Part shown: in pieces, positions 19,902 through 28,274 of the stretch | How positions within the stretch are numbered: the first letter of the stretch is position 1 | Layout of the letters: every line of letters begins with the position of its first letter | From: Dietzia psychralcaliphila | Lineage (GTDB): Bacteria; Actinomycetota; Actinomycetes; Mycobacteriales; Mycobacteriaceae | DNA length: 64,000 bases | Direction of reading: 5' to 3' | NCBI RefSeq assembly: GCF_003096095.1 | Contig: NZ_CP015453.1 | Span: 1,240,001 to 1,304,000 of the forward strand | The notes under the pieces: model-generated | The model's database searches: none | What the model was told of the DNA's origin: nothing | The model's input: only the letters and a program-made list of their open reading frames with translations | Program-made: the position numbers and the translations under genes

Positions 19902-21013
19902 CGGACGAACCGGAGCTGCGGCGCCGGATCGGCACGGCCCGCCGCGTGGTGGTCAAGATCGGCTCCTCCGCCATCACCAGCTTCGGTGGCGGAATCCGCC
20001 GGCCCCAACTCGACGCCCTGGCCGATGTCTGCCAGGCGCGCATGGCGGCGGGGTCGGACGTCTTCGTGGTCTCCTCCGGGGCGATCGGCGCGGGGATGTC
20101 CCCACTTGGGATGACCACCCGCCCCGCCACCCTGTCCGCCAAACAGGCTGCCGCCAGCGTGGGGCAGCTCGAACTGGCGCGGGCATGGGGCGACTCGTTC
20201 TCCCGATACGACCGCGTGGTGGGCCAGGTCCTGCTGACCGCGGGTGACATCGGGCGCCGGGAGAGCGCGGCCAACGCGCAGCGCACCCTGGATCGCCTCC
20301 GCACCCTCGGCGCGGTCCCGGTGATCAACGAGAACGACACGGTGGCCACCAACGAGATCCGCTTCGGGGACAACGACCGGCTGGCAGCGCTGGTGGCCCA
20401 CCTCACCAGTGCCGATGCGTTGATCCTGCTCTCGGATGTGGATGCACTGTACGACTCCGATCCCCGCAAGGGCGACGCCACCGCGGTGACGATGGTGTCG
20501 GGCGCGGCCGATCTCGACGGGGTGGTGGCCGGCGCCGGCGGTGCCCTCGGGACCGGCGGGATGGCCTCCAAGCTCGCCGCGGCGCGCCTGGCCGCCGACG
20601 CGGGCATCCCGGTGCTGCTCACCGCAGCCGAGCGGGCTGCGGAGGCGCTGGCCGGTGAGCCTCGGGTGGGCACGGCGTTCGCGCCCCGGCCCGAGCGGAT
20701 GACCGCGCGCCGGTTCTGGGTCCGCCACGCCGCCGACGCACGGGGCGCGGTGATCCTGGACGACGGCGCGGTGCGGGCCGTCACCGGATCCCGCCGGTCG
20801 CTGCTACTCGCCGGGGTGACCGGCGTCGACGGGCTGTTCCACTTCGGTGACGTGATCGAGATGCGTGATCCCGCCGGCGACACCGTCGCCCGGGGGATCG
20901 CCCAGTACGACTCGATCGAGGTTCGCGCCCGGCTGGCCGAGCGCGCGTCGGGGACCGGGACCACGGGCCAGGGGCGTCCACTCGTGCACGCCGATGACCT
21001 GGTGGCGCTCTAG
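19898..21013 (+). CDS. proB: Glutamate 5-kinase
   Basis: First step of proline synthesis, phosphorylating glutamate. 371 residues: an amino-acid kinase domain ([35 protein letters not shown]) and a C-terminal PUA domain (about 280-371). The GTG at 19898 overlaps the obg stop. Its partner proA lies about 19 kb further on, so the two are not an operon here. The stop codon overlaps that of the convergent carbonic anhydrase gene in the sequence CTAG. Confidence 0.96.
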   Translation: MTDEPELRRRIGTARRVVVKIGSSAITSFGGGIRRPQLDALADVCQARMAAGSDVFVVSSGAIGAGMSPLGMTTRPATLSAKQAAASVGQLELARAWGDSFSRYDRVVGQVLLTAGDIGRRESAANAQRTLDRLRTLGAVPVINENDTVATNEIRFGDNDRLAALVAHLTSADALILLSDVDALYDSDPRKGDATAVTMVSGAADLDGVVAGAGGALGTGGMASKLAAARLAADAGIPVLLTAAERAAEALAGEPRVGTAFAPRPERMTARRFWVRHAADARGAVILDDGAVRAVTGSRRSLLLAGVTGVDGLFHFGDVIEMRDPAGDTVARGIAQYDSIEVRARLAERASGTGTTGQGRPLVHADDLVAL

Positions 21014-21630
21014 AGCTCGATCCCGCCCTCGGTGTGGACCGGGGTGACCGTGCCCTCGGCGAGGTTGTACAGCGCCCCGACGATCGCGGTGCGTCCCTCG
21101 CGGATGGCGCGGTCCACTGCGGCGGATTTCTCGCGGATGGCGGTGACCGCCTGCCGGACGTTCTCGATCACCACGTCCTCGTACCCCGCCGCGGGATCGC
21201 GCCGGGCCTCGAACACGGCCGGGGCGATCCGCTCCACCACGTCACGCAGGTATCCCGACGGGGTGGTGTGGGTGTCGACGGCGTTGATCGCTGCGCCCAC
21301 GGCTCCGCACGAGGTGTGACCGAGCACCAGGGTGAGCGGTATCCCGAGCACGTCCACACCGAACTCGATCGAGCCCAGGACCGACGGGTCCACGATGTGG
21401 CCGGCGTTGCGGATGACGAACAGGTCGCCGAGGCCCTGGTCGAGGACCACCTCGGCGGGCACGCGCGAGTCTGCGCAACCGAAGACCATTCCGAAGGGGT
21501 GCTGTTCGCCGGTCAGTTCGGCGCGCCGTGCAGGGTCCTGGTGGGCGTGCAGGCCGGCACCCTCCACGTAGCGGCGGTTTCCGTCGAGCAGTCGCTGGAG
21601 TACGGCGTCGGGGGTCAGGTCGGTGCTCAT
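21010..21630 (-). CDS. Beta-class carbonic anhydrase
   Basis: Interconverts CO2 and bicarbonate. The 206-residue protein has the zinc ligands and catalytic dyad of beta-CAs: CADSR (Cys and Asp-Arg) and HTSCGAVGA (His and Cys). VIRNAGHIVDPSVLGSIEFGV lies between them. The ATG at 21630 gives a family-like N-terminus (TPDAVLQRLLDGNRRYVEG). Convergent with proB, sharing four bases at the stops. Bicarbonate supply for carboxylases is the usual role. Confidence 0.93.
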   Translation of the reverse strand: MSTDLTPDAVLQRLLDGNRRYVEGAGLHAHQDPARRAELTGEQHPFGMVFGCADSRVPAEVVLDQGLGDLFVIRNAGHIVDPSVLGSIEFGVDVLGIPLTLVLGHTSCGAVGAAINAVDTHTTPSGYLRDVVERIAPAVFEARRDPAAGYEDVVIENVRQAVTAIREKSAAVDRAIREGRTAIVGALYNLAEGTVTPVHTEGGIEL

Positions 21631-21662
21631 CCCTGCAGTCTGCCCCGCCGCCCGCCGGTCGC

Positions 21663-22541
21663 CTACAGGGCCTGGTCGGTGAGGGTCAGCACCTCCACGC
21701 AGTCGCCGTCGACCGTCAGCGTGGCCTCGGCGTGTGCCCGGGTGTGGCCGCGGTTGACCACGGCCACGGGGGTACCGGTGGTCACCGCGCGTCGCACGAA
21801 CCGGTATCCGGACCGGACGGTGAGGGAGGAACCCACGACGACGACGAGGTCGGACTCGTCGACCAGGGCGTTGGCCTCGTGCACGCGGTGCGCGGGGACG
21901 TTCTCCCCGAAGTAGACGATGTCGGGCTTGAGCACGCCCGAGCAGCGGGGACAGTCGACCATGCGGAAGTCCGCGGTGTCGGCGAGGACCGCGTCGGCGT
22001 CCGGGGCGACCTCGATGGCCCCGCGTGTGGCCACCCGCTCCGCGAAGCCGGGGTTGAGACGGTCCAGGTCCTCGTGCAGGGCCCACCGGCTCTGACGCAG
22101 TCCGCAGTCGAGGCAGGTCACCACGGCGTAGCTGCCGTGCAGGTCCACGAGCCTGCGGCTGCCGGCCTTGAGGTGAAGCAGGTCCACGTTCTGGGTGATG
22201 ACCCCGCTGATCAGCCCCCGGCGTTCCCAGTCGGCCAGGAGCGCGTGCGCCGCGTTGGGTCGGGCGGCCTCCATGTGGCGCCATCCCAGGTGGTTGCGGG
22301 CCCAGTAGTGGCGGCGGTACCCGGGGTCGCCGACGAACTGCTGGAAGGTCATCGGGGTCCGGGCGGGGGAGTCCGGGCCACGGTAGTCGGGGATACCGGA
22401 GGGGGTGGAGATCCCCGCCCCGGTCAGGACGGTGGCACGCCGGCCCCGGATGAGGTCGGCCAACGCGGCCGCCCGGGCGGGCAGGTCCGGGTCCGGGTCG
22501 GTGCGGGCGGCGGGCGTCCAGGCGGTGTCCCGGATCCTCAT
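21663..22541 (-). CDS. Sirtuin, NAD-dependent protein deacylase
   Basis: A 292-residue SIR2-family enzyme. Motifs in order: TGAGIS and PDYRG (NAD binding), TQNVDLLH, the catalytic His in DLHGSYAVV, structural zinc Cys pairs CLDC and CPRC, KPDIVYFGE, and VVGSSLTV. It removes acetyl or acyl groups from lysines using NAD+. The ATG at 22541 overlaps the stop of the upstream metallo-hydrolase (ATGA), so the two are co-translated. A functional link between them is not obvious from sequence. Confidence 0.93.
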   Translation of the reverse strand: MRIRDTAWTPAARTDPDPDLPARAAALADLIRGRRATVLTGAGISTPSGIPDYRGPDSPARTPMTFQQFVGDPGYRRHYWARNHLGWRHMEAARPNAAHALLADWERRGLISGVITQNVDLLHLKAGSRRLVDLHGSYAVVTCLDCGLRQSRWALHEDLDRLNPGFAERVATRGAIEVAPDADAVLADTADFRMVDCPRCSGVLKPDIVYFGENVPAHRVHEANALVDESDLVVVVGSSLTVRSGYRFVRRAVTTGTPVAVVNRGHTRAHAEATLTVDGDCVEVLTLTDQAL

Positions 22542-23320
22542 CCCGGGACGCCTCCCGGGCCCGTCGGGTCGTGGGCGCACACCACCCGGAGGTCCCCGCG
22601 GCGGCGCTCGGCCAGCGCCGCGAGGCGGGCGTGGGTCAGTTCCACAGCCGACGGGACCAGTGACAGGACGCGTTCCACGACCCCGATCGCCCTCGGGTGG
22701 CCGACCGACGGGTCGATCTGGCCGCGCAGGTAGAACGCGTCCCCGGCGTGCAGGACGTCTGTCTCGTCGGGATCCCCGGGGTCCCCCGGGACCAGGACCC
22801 CGGCATGCCCCACGGTGTGGCCGGGCAGATCCACCAGTGCCATCCCCTCGACCACGTGGTCCAGGGGATGCACCCGGAAGCCCTCCCACCTGTCGGTTCC
22901 GTACACGTACTCGGTGAACTCCGGTCCGTGCGACCACTGGGCGCGCCGGTAGCGACGCCGCTCGATCCAGCGCGGGGTGCGCACCGCCCACGTGAGTGCC
23001 TCGGCGGCCACGTGTACCTCCGCCCCGGGGAAGTCGGCGAGCCCGCCGATGTGGTCGAAGTCCATGTGGGTGAGCACGATGTGGCGCACCTCGCGGGGGT
23101 CGAACCCCATGGCCTCGATGCGCCGGTACGCGGTCTCGGAGGGGTCCAGGCGCGGGCGCATCGCGTGCCGCAACGGGCCCAGCCGGGCGGCGGGGTCGGC
23201 GATGTCCCGGAGCCCGATGCCGGTGTCCACCAGCACCAGCCCGGCCGGGGCCTCCACCAGCAGCACTCGGGTGGGGAGGCGTCCGGCGAACGTCCCGCAG
23301 TTCATCTGGTGGATCCGCAT
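22538..23320 (-). CDS. Metallo-beta-lactamase fold hydrolase
   Basis: A 260-residue MBL-fold enzyme, lactonase/glyoxalase II-like. The metal-binding signature HMDFDHIGG and the later DLPGHTVGHAGV and HAGDAFY ligands are all present. The substrate is unknown. The ATG at 23320 was chosen over an upstream in-frame start because the first strand (MRIHQMNCGTFAG) is family-like and because of the -10-like sequence in the adjacent palindrome. Transcribed divergently from the AAA ATPase with only 23 bases between the start codons. Confidence 0.88.
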   Translation of the reverse strand: MRIHQMNCGTFAGRLPTRVLLVEAPAGLVLVDTGIGLRDIADPAARLGPLRHAMRPRLDPSETAYRRIEAMGFDPREVRHIVLTHMDFDHIGGLADFPGAEVHVAAEALTWAVRTPRWIERRRYRRAQWSHGPEFTEYVYGTDRWEGFRVHPLDHVVEGMALVDLPGHTVGHAGVLVPGDPGDPDETDVLHAGDAFYLRGQIDPSVGHPRAIGVVERVLSLVPSAVELTHARLAALAERRRGDLRVVCAHDPTGPGGVPG

Positions 23321-23322
23321 GT

Positions 23323-23342
23323 CGGCCACGGTACCGTGGCCG
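23323..23342. promoter_or_regulatory. 20-bp perfect palindrome with back-to-back -10 boxes
   Basis: A perfect 20-base palindrome centred on GGTACC fills almost the whole gap between the MBL hydrolase and the AAA ATPase. It contains TACCGT on both strands, ending six bases before the ATPase GTG and seven bases before the hydrolase ATG. Both genes could therefore be leaderless and driven from overlapping, symmetric promoters. Confidence 0.6.
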
Positions 23343-23343
23343 C

Positions 23344-24075
23344 GTGAGTCGAGATGGAGTGCTGGACCCGCGACCACTGGTTCGTGTCGCGGTGGACCCG
23401 GGCCTCGCCGGGGCCGCCGATACCTGGCCGTACTCGGTGCCCGCGGTGGGCGATCTGGTGCGCGACGGGTTCGAGCTGGACGACCTCACCGTCCTGGTGG
23501 GGGAGAACGGCTCCGGCAAGTCCACGATCGTCGAGGCCGTGGCCATGGCGTTCGGGTTGAACGCCGAGGGCGGGTCCACGGGCGCCCGGAACGCGACGTG
23601 GGCGTCGGAGTCCCCGTTGCACGAGGCGCTGCGCCTGGTGCGCGGGGGTGGGGCGCCGCGGTGGGGCTACTTCGTGCGGGCCGAGACCATGCACGGCCTG
23701 TTCACCTACCTGCAGTCCTCCGGGCCGGGGCAGAACTTCCACGCGCGCAGTCACGGCGAGGCGTTCTGGGACCTGGTGGACTCCTCCCGGTTCTCCGGCG
23801 GCGGGCTGTTCGTGTTGGACGAGCCCGAGGCGGGACTGTCCTTCGACGCCCAGCTCCGTCTGGTCGCGCTGCTGCTCGAGCTGGCCGATCGCCGGGGTGC
23901 GCAGGTCCTCATGGCCACCCACTCGCCGATCCTGGCCTCCGTGCCGGGGGCTGTGGTGTACGAGCTGTCGGACGACGGGATGCACCGCAGCCGCTGGGAG
24001 AATCTGGCGATGGTGGACCACCACCGCCGGTATCTCGCGGCCCCCGAGCTGTATCTGCGCCATCTGCTGGAGTGA
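23344..24075 (+). CDS. AAA/ABC-type ATPase (RecF/SMC-like fold)
   Basis: A 243-residue stand-alone ATPase. Walker A GENGSGKST lies at residues 53-61, the Walker B/D-loop segment is LFVLDEPEAGLS (about 154-165), and the switch His is in MATHSPIL. The short insert between the Walker motifs lacks a long coiled coil, so it resembles the small AAA_15/AAA_21 predicted ATPases rather than SMC or RecN. It starts with GTG six bases after a -10-like box. No partner gene identifies its role; the FAD dehydrogenase follows 17 bases later. Confidence 0.85.
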   Translation: MSRDGVLDPRPLVRVAVDPGLAGAADTWPYSVPAVGDLVRDGFELDDLTVLVGENGSGKSTIVEAVAMAFGLNAEGGSTGARNATWASESPLHEALRLVRGGGAPRWGYFVRAETMHGLFTYLQSSGPGQNFHARSHGEAFWDLVDSSRFSGGGLFVLDEPEAGLSFDAQLRLVALLLELADRRGAQVLMATHSPILASVPGAVVYELSDDGMHRSRWENLAMVDHHRRYLAAPELYLRHLLE

Positions 24076-24092
24076 CCCGGCACACTGGACCC

Positions 24093-25913
24093 ATGACCGA
24101 TTCCGCGTCCCGTTCCGCCCGCACGTCCGGGGAGGCCCGGCCCGTCCACCCCGACTACCCGTCGTACGCCCCGCCGTCCACCTCGACCGCGGCCAATGCC
24201 GGGCCGCTCCCGGCACCCGAGCCCGGGTTCACGCCCGACGTCATCGTGGTGGGCCACGGCCTCGCGGGGCTGGTCGCCACCTACGAGGCGAGCCGGGCGG
24301 GCAAGAAGGTCCTGGTGGTGGACCAGGAGAACGAGAAGAACCTCGGCGGTCAGGCCTATTGGTCGCTCGGCGGCCTGTTCATGGTGGACACCCCCGAGCA
24401 GCGGCGCATCGGCGTCCATGACTCGCTGGACCTGGCGTGGCGGGACTGGCTCGGTTCGGCTGCGTTCGACCGACCCGAGGACCACTGGCCCCGGCGGTGG
24501 GCGCGGGCCTACGTGGAGTTCGCGGCGGGGGAGAAGCGCACGTATCTCAACGGGCTCGGGCTGAAGATCATCCCCACCGTCGGCTGGGCGGAGCGTGGCG
24601 GTGGGGACGTGGAGGGCCACGGCAACTCGGTCCCGCGGTTCCACGTCACGTGGGGCACCGGGCCCGAGGTCGTGCGCGTCTTCGAGGAGCCGGTGCGCAC
24701 AGCGGCAGCCGAGGGGAGGGTGCGCTTCGCGGTGCGTCACCGCGTCGACGAGATCGTGGTCGAGGACGGCCGGGCGGTCGGCGTGCGAGGTGCCACCCTC
24801 GTCCCGTGCGATCTGGACCGGGGAGTGTCCTCCCCCCGCGAGGAGACGGGCCGGTTCGAGTTCCGGGGCGGCGCGGTGCTCGTGTCCTCTGGCGGGATCG
24901 GCGGCAACCCGGACCTCGTGCGCCAGTACTGGCCGTCGGACCGGCTCGGCGAAGCGCCCAGGGATCTCATCCTGGGGGTCCCTGAACACGTCGACGGTCG
25001 CATGCTCGAGATCTCGGGGACAGCCGGGGCGAACCTCATCAACCGCGACCGGATGTGGCACTACACCGAAGGAGTCGCCAACTTCGCGCCCATCTGGCCA
25101 TCGCACGCCATCCGCATCATCCCGGGCCCGTCGACGCTCTGGTTGGACGCCACCGGCGCGCGGATGCCGGTGCCGCTGTTCCCGGGCTTCCACACCACCG
25201 CGTCCGTCGAGGCCATCCGCCGGACCGGGCACGACCACTCCTGGTTCATCCTGGACTCGGCCATCGCGGAGAAGGAGTTCGTGCTCTCGGGCTCCGAACA
25301 GAATCCGGAGATGACCGACAAGGTGGTCAAGAAGTTCCTGTCCCGCGCCAAGAAGGGACTGCCGCCGTCGGTCGGCGAGTTCGCCGAGAAGGGCGTGGAC
25401 TGGGTGGTGGCCGACTCCCTGGAGGAGTTGGTGACGGGGATGAACGAGTTGGTCCGCGAGGGCGAACCCGAGCTCGATCTGGAGAAGGTGCGCGAGTTCG
25501 TCCTGGCGATGGATGGCCAGATGGACAACCCCTTCGCCAAGGACGCGCAGGTGCAGGCCATCCACAACTCACGCCGGGTGCTCACCGACAAGCTCACCCG
25601 CATCGCCAAGCCGCACAAGCTCCTCGCGGACTCCGGCGCGGGCAATGGCTCCGCCGCCGGCTCCGGTGGCCCGCTGATCGCGGTCAAGGTGCACCTCATG
25701 ACCCGCAAGACCCTGGGCGGGATCGAGACCACGCTGGACTCCCAGTGTCTGCGCCCCGACGGCGAACCCTTCCCCGGCCTGTACGCGGCCGGTGAGGTCG
25801 CCGGCTTCGGTGGTGGAGGGGTCCACGGGTACAACTCCCTCGAGGGCACCTTCCTCGGCGGCTGCATCTTCTCGGGGATGAAGGCGGGCCGGGCGATGGC
25901 GAGGGAGGTCTGA
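24093..25913 (+). CDS. FAD-binding dehydrogenase (KstD/fumarate reductase-like)
   Basis: A 606-residue flavoprotein. The dinucleotide-binding motif is at about 50-80 (DVIVVGHGLAGLVATYEASRAGKKVLVVDQE). A C-terminal FAD/active-site segment (GLYAAGEVAGFGGGGVHGYNSLEGTFLGGCIFSG) matches the family of putative FAD-binding dehydrogenases related to 3-ketosteroid delta-1-dehydrogenase. The substrate is unknown; several relatives act on ketosteroids or organic acids. The ATG at 24093 is used; readings starting near 22977 run through the preceding ATPase in another frame. The AT-richer island begins about 15 bases after its stop. Confidence 0.87.
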   Translation: MTDSASRSARTSGEARPVHPDYPSYAPPSTSTAANAGPLPAPEPGFTPDVIVVGHGLAGLVATYEASRAGKKVLVVDQENEKNLGGQAYWSLGGLFMVDTPEQRRIGVHDSLDLAWRDWLGSAAFDRPEDHWPRRWARAYVEFAAGEKRTYLNGLGLKIIPTVGWAERGGGDVEGHGNSVPRFHVTWGTGPEVVRVFEEPVRTAAAEGRVRFAVRHRVDEIVVEDGRAVGVRGATLVPCDLDRGVSSPREETGRFEFRGGAVLVSSGGIGGNPDLVRQYWPSDRLGEAPRDLILGVPEHVDGRMLEISGTAGANLINRDRMWHYTEGVANFAPIWPSHAIRIIPGPSTLWLDATGARMPVPLFPGFHTTASVEAIRRTGHDHSWFILDSAIAEKEFVLSGSEQNPEMTDKVVKKFLSRAKKGLPPSVGEFAEKGVDWVVADSLEELVTGMNELVREGEPELDLEKVREFVLAMDGQMDNPFAKDAQVQAIHNSRRVLTDKLTRIAKPHKLLADSGAGNGSAAGSGGPLIAVKVHLMTRKTLGGIETTLDSQCLRPDGEPFPGLYAAGEVAGFGGGGVHGYNSLEGTFLGGCIFSGMKAGRAMAREV

Positions 25914-25937
25914 CCCACGCGAACTGCAGGAGCGCTC

Positions 25938-26606
25938 TCATCGCGACAATTCGGCAGACGTCATCTCCTCGACTAAGTCTTCTAGGAGACTAACTGCTGG
26001 TTTTCCGGCGCATGCGAAAGCGATTTTGGAAAGGGAGCCGCTGAAGTAGTAACCCGCGCGGGGATTGAATATGGTCAGAACTTTGGTTGAACCTCCAACA
26101 GAGTATACAAGCGCGGCGTAGGCGAGTGCCTGGCGGAAATCGATACTGCGGAATAGGCGGCGTACCGACTTGACTTCAATAATTTCCGACTGGCGAATGA
26201 TGTCGATGTGGCCGGACCTCACCACTCCGCAACCCGGGACTTGATGCAGGAAGTCCACCGGGGATCCCGAACCCAGAAAATTCTGGACTCCGGTACACAG
26301 CGCAAGCACCTCCTTCCCCTCTTGTTCGGAGAGCGGTGCTCTTGCGCTTTCTCCTCCCGGAAGCGCAGTAACAAATTTTCGGGCTGCGTCCTCCGCTCGC
26401 GGTAGCTCCAACGGTTGTCCGCCAAGACTAGCGAGACGAAAAGCTGCTTCTGCCACCAGCGCTGCGCGTTCAGGTTCGCAATGCTGTTCAACAGAGTTCC
26501 CAGAGAAGCGCAGATTTCGATTCGCCCAACGAGAAAACTCTGGAAGGGTCGGTGTGCATTTGTGCCACGTTGAATCCAAGTTTACAAATTGACCGATGCT
26601 TATCAT
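25938..26606 (-). CDS. PD-(D/E)XK-like protein partnered with a reverse transcriptase
   Basis: A 222-residue protein of no recognised named family. Residues 130-165 look like a PD-(D/E)XK nuclease core: Asp135 in SGHIDII, then EVK at 144-146 in SEIIEVKSVRR, and a helix FRQALAYAAL with Gln159 and Tyr163 in the usual position. The N-terminal 120 residues are helical and without known motifs. The ATG at 26606 overlaps the reverse transcriptase stop by four bases (ATGA); an earlier ATG at 26705 would overlap by 103 bases and is less likely. Composition is AT-rich compared with the flanks. Probably the effector or accessory nuclease of the RT system. The nuclease assignment is inferred from motif spacing only. 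Confidence 0.7.
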   Translation of the reverse strand: MISIGQFVNLDSTWHKCTPTLPEFSRWANRNLRFSGNSVEQHCEPERAALVAEAAFRLASLGGQPLELPRAEDAARKFVTALPGGESARAPLSEQEGKEVLALCTGVQNFLGSGSPVDFLHQVPGCGVVRSGHIDIIRQSEIIEVKSVRRLFRSIDFRQALAYAALVYSVGGSTKVLTIFNPRAGYYFSGSLSKIAFACAGKPAVSLLEDLVEEMTSAELSR

Positions 26607-28243
26607 AGTGGCACGTCCCAATTCGGGCGGGATACACGACCAGAGAACCAGTCCCTGAAAATGAGCTCGGGTTTCGGGAGTTTGCGGACGGTTGGCCTGC
26701 GCCAATGATCGCCTTCGTCTCCCAGGCGATATGACGAGATAAGAAATGCCCTCTTAACCCAAGGCCTATAGCCCGCATAGTAGTTCTTCTGATCGCTTAG
26801 CCAGTAGGTTGCTCCCCAGTTGGCCATAATTAGGATAATGTCTCTTTGGATTGTTGGCGAAGGCGATCCAGCATAGCCGTGAGCAGAATTGAACAGGGAG
26901 ACGAGGAGCTCTTCGTTCTCAACTGAGTGGCGGGTGGCGAGTGTGCGAATCATGTATTGTAGGTTGAGGTCGACCTGCGCCGAATGATGCCTGTTCTGAA
27001 TCAGCCCCCGAATGCTCTCGTGAATCCTCTCAACTGCGGAATCATCTTGGAAGTTTTCTAACGCTGATCTTGTGGCGATTAAGACTTGTGGGACCACCGG
27101 CCAGAGGTTTCCGATGTTCTCAATCATTGACTCGATGGCAGTAATTCGTGGAGCCTTATCCATGAATTTCACCGCTTGCACCAAACGTTTAGTCGTCGCT
27201 GTGTGTATACGGTCTTTATTGAACTCTGCATGGAGGAGGCTCAAGACATCAAATTTTGCAATTTGTTCCTTGGTTGTCTCAAAATCGTGTTCGGCAGTAT
27301 CGGAATAGGGGTCATAGTTTATTTGTATTCCCAGGAAGGCTTCTGCGCTTCCGGGGATAGGGTCGGCAGGGTCGAGAGTTGACAGGTACTCGGCGGATTT
27401 CTGCACTCGGGTCTTGTTCTTCTGAAGCGACAGTCCCTCGTTACGAAGGAGCTTCTCGGATAGGAACCCTATGGTTTGATATGCGGATTCTAGGTCGTCG
27501 ACAAAAAATCTGTAGTCGTCGACGTAGCGGCAGAATTCTCCTATGCTCGGATTTCTCGCTAGTAGTAGATCGGTCCTTGATAAAACCAGTTCGGCGAGTA
27601 CTCGTGCGGCTGCCCCACCGACGGGCAAGCCGTACGAGGTGCCATTGGACAGGTTTCCCAAGATGGCCATTATCTGTTTTGTTCGAACCCCGTCGGGGTC
27701 TGCAACTCGGAGAGCGTTCTCTATTCGATGATGATAAATCCTCGAGTAGAAATCGGCGATGTCGACAGACACGACATACTTGTGGTCTTCCGAAAGGTTG
27801 CGGCATTGTTCTTGGAACTGCCTCCATCCGCCTTCGGCGAAAATTCTGTCGTCAGTAGTTGTGAGTCGATAGGAGAAGACCCGCTTTGCGTCAACAGGCA
27901 ATCGCATTTGCTCAATGGTGGGACTTAGTTCAAGAACGCAGGCCAGAAAATATGCGTTCCAAACTGGATCGATTTGTGTGGCCCAACGGAATCCTGCATA
28001 GCCTGTTGGGGATAGCGTCGAGAAGTGCTCAACCGGGTAGTCGGTTATAGTTTGTTCGAAATCAACGGACATTTCGACCAGTAACTCAGCAAAGCCTTCG
28101 GGATCCTCTCGGATGGCGTTCAATTCGAAAGGGAATGGAAATATGTCGGTGTCTCCGAAAATGACGACGTTCTGTAAAGCGCGTTCAGCTGCATGCTTGG
28201 AGAGTTTCACTTGCTCAACTTTCTTGCCGGATGCGGTCGGCAC
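26603..28243 (-). CDS. Reverse transcriptase, putative defence-associated (UG/Abi/DRT-like)
   Basis: A 546-residue RNA-directed DNA polymerase. Motif A is VVSVDIADFYSRI (catalytic Asp161), the motif B-like segment is GLPVGGAAARVLAEL (205-219), and the catalytic box is YVDD at 240-243 in CRYVDDYRFF. A motif D/E-like stretch (LSLQKNKTRVQ) follows. The last 220 residues are helical without a recognised domain (WVKRAFLISSYRLGDEG near the end). There is no group II intron maturase X/HNH domain and no retron-type YADD. GTG start at 28243 with AGGAAA upstream. The gene is much more AT-rich than its surroundings, which implies horizontal transfer, and it is coupled to a PD-(D/E)XK-like gene. The best fit is the unknown-group/Abi-type antiviral reverse transcriptases; the subgroup cannot be assigned without a tree. 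Confidence 0.88.
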   Translation of the reverse strand: MPTASGKKVEQVKLSKHAAERALQNVVIFGDTDIFPFPFELNAIREDPEGFAELLVEMSVDFEQTITDYPVEHFSTLSPTGYAGFRWATQIDPVWNAYFLACVLELSPTIEQMRLPVDAKRVFSYRLTTTDDRIFAEGGWRQFQEQCRNLSEDHKYVVSVDIADFYSRIYHHRIENALRVADPDGVRTKQIMAILGNLSNGTSYGLPVGGAAARVLAELVLSRTDLLLARNPSIGEFCRYVDDYRFFVDDLESAYQTIGFLSEKLLRNEGLSLQKNKTRVQKSAEYLSTLDPADPIPGSAEAFLGIQINYDPYSDTAEHDFETTKEQIAKFDVLSLLHAEFNKDRIHTATTKRLVQAVKFMDKAPRITAIESMIENIGNLWPVVPQVLIATRSALENFQDDSAVERIHESIRGLIQNRHHSAQVDLNLQYMIRTLATRHSVENEELLVSLFNSAHGYAGSPSPTIQRDIILIMANWGATYWLSDQKNYYAGYRPWVKRAFLISSYRLGDEGDHWRRPTVRKLPKPELIFRDWFSGRVSRPNWDVPL

Positions 28244-28274
28244 GGGGTTTCCTAGAGGTTAGCCCTCGGGTGCG

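Noticed and set aside
22977-24092. N-terminal extension of the FAD dehydrogenase
   Set aside because: The extra sequence is the ATPase gene in another frame. The ATG at 24093 gives the family-like protein.
26607-26705. ATG at 26705 as start of the PD-(D/E)XK-like gene
   Set aside because: It overlaps the reverse transcriptase by 103 bases, while the ATG at 26606 forms a classic ATGA overlap with its stop and still contains the whole conserved part.
26603-28243. Retron or group II intron interpretation of the RT
   Set aside because: The catalytic box is YVDD in a UG/Abi-like context, no msr/msd inverted repeats or intron ribozyme/maturase domains are visible, and a coupled nuclease-like gene follows.
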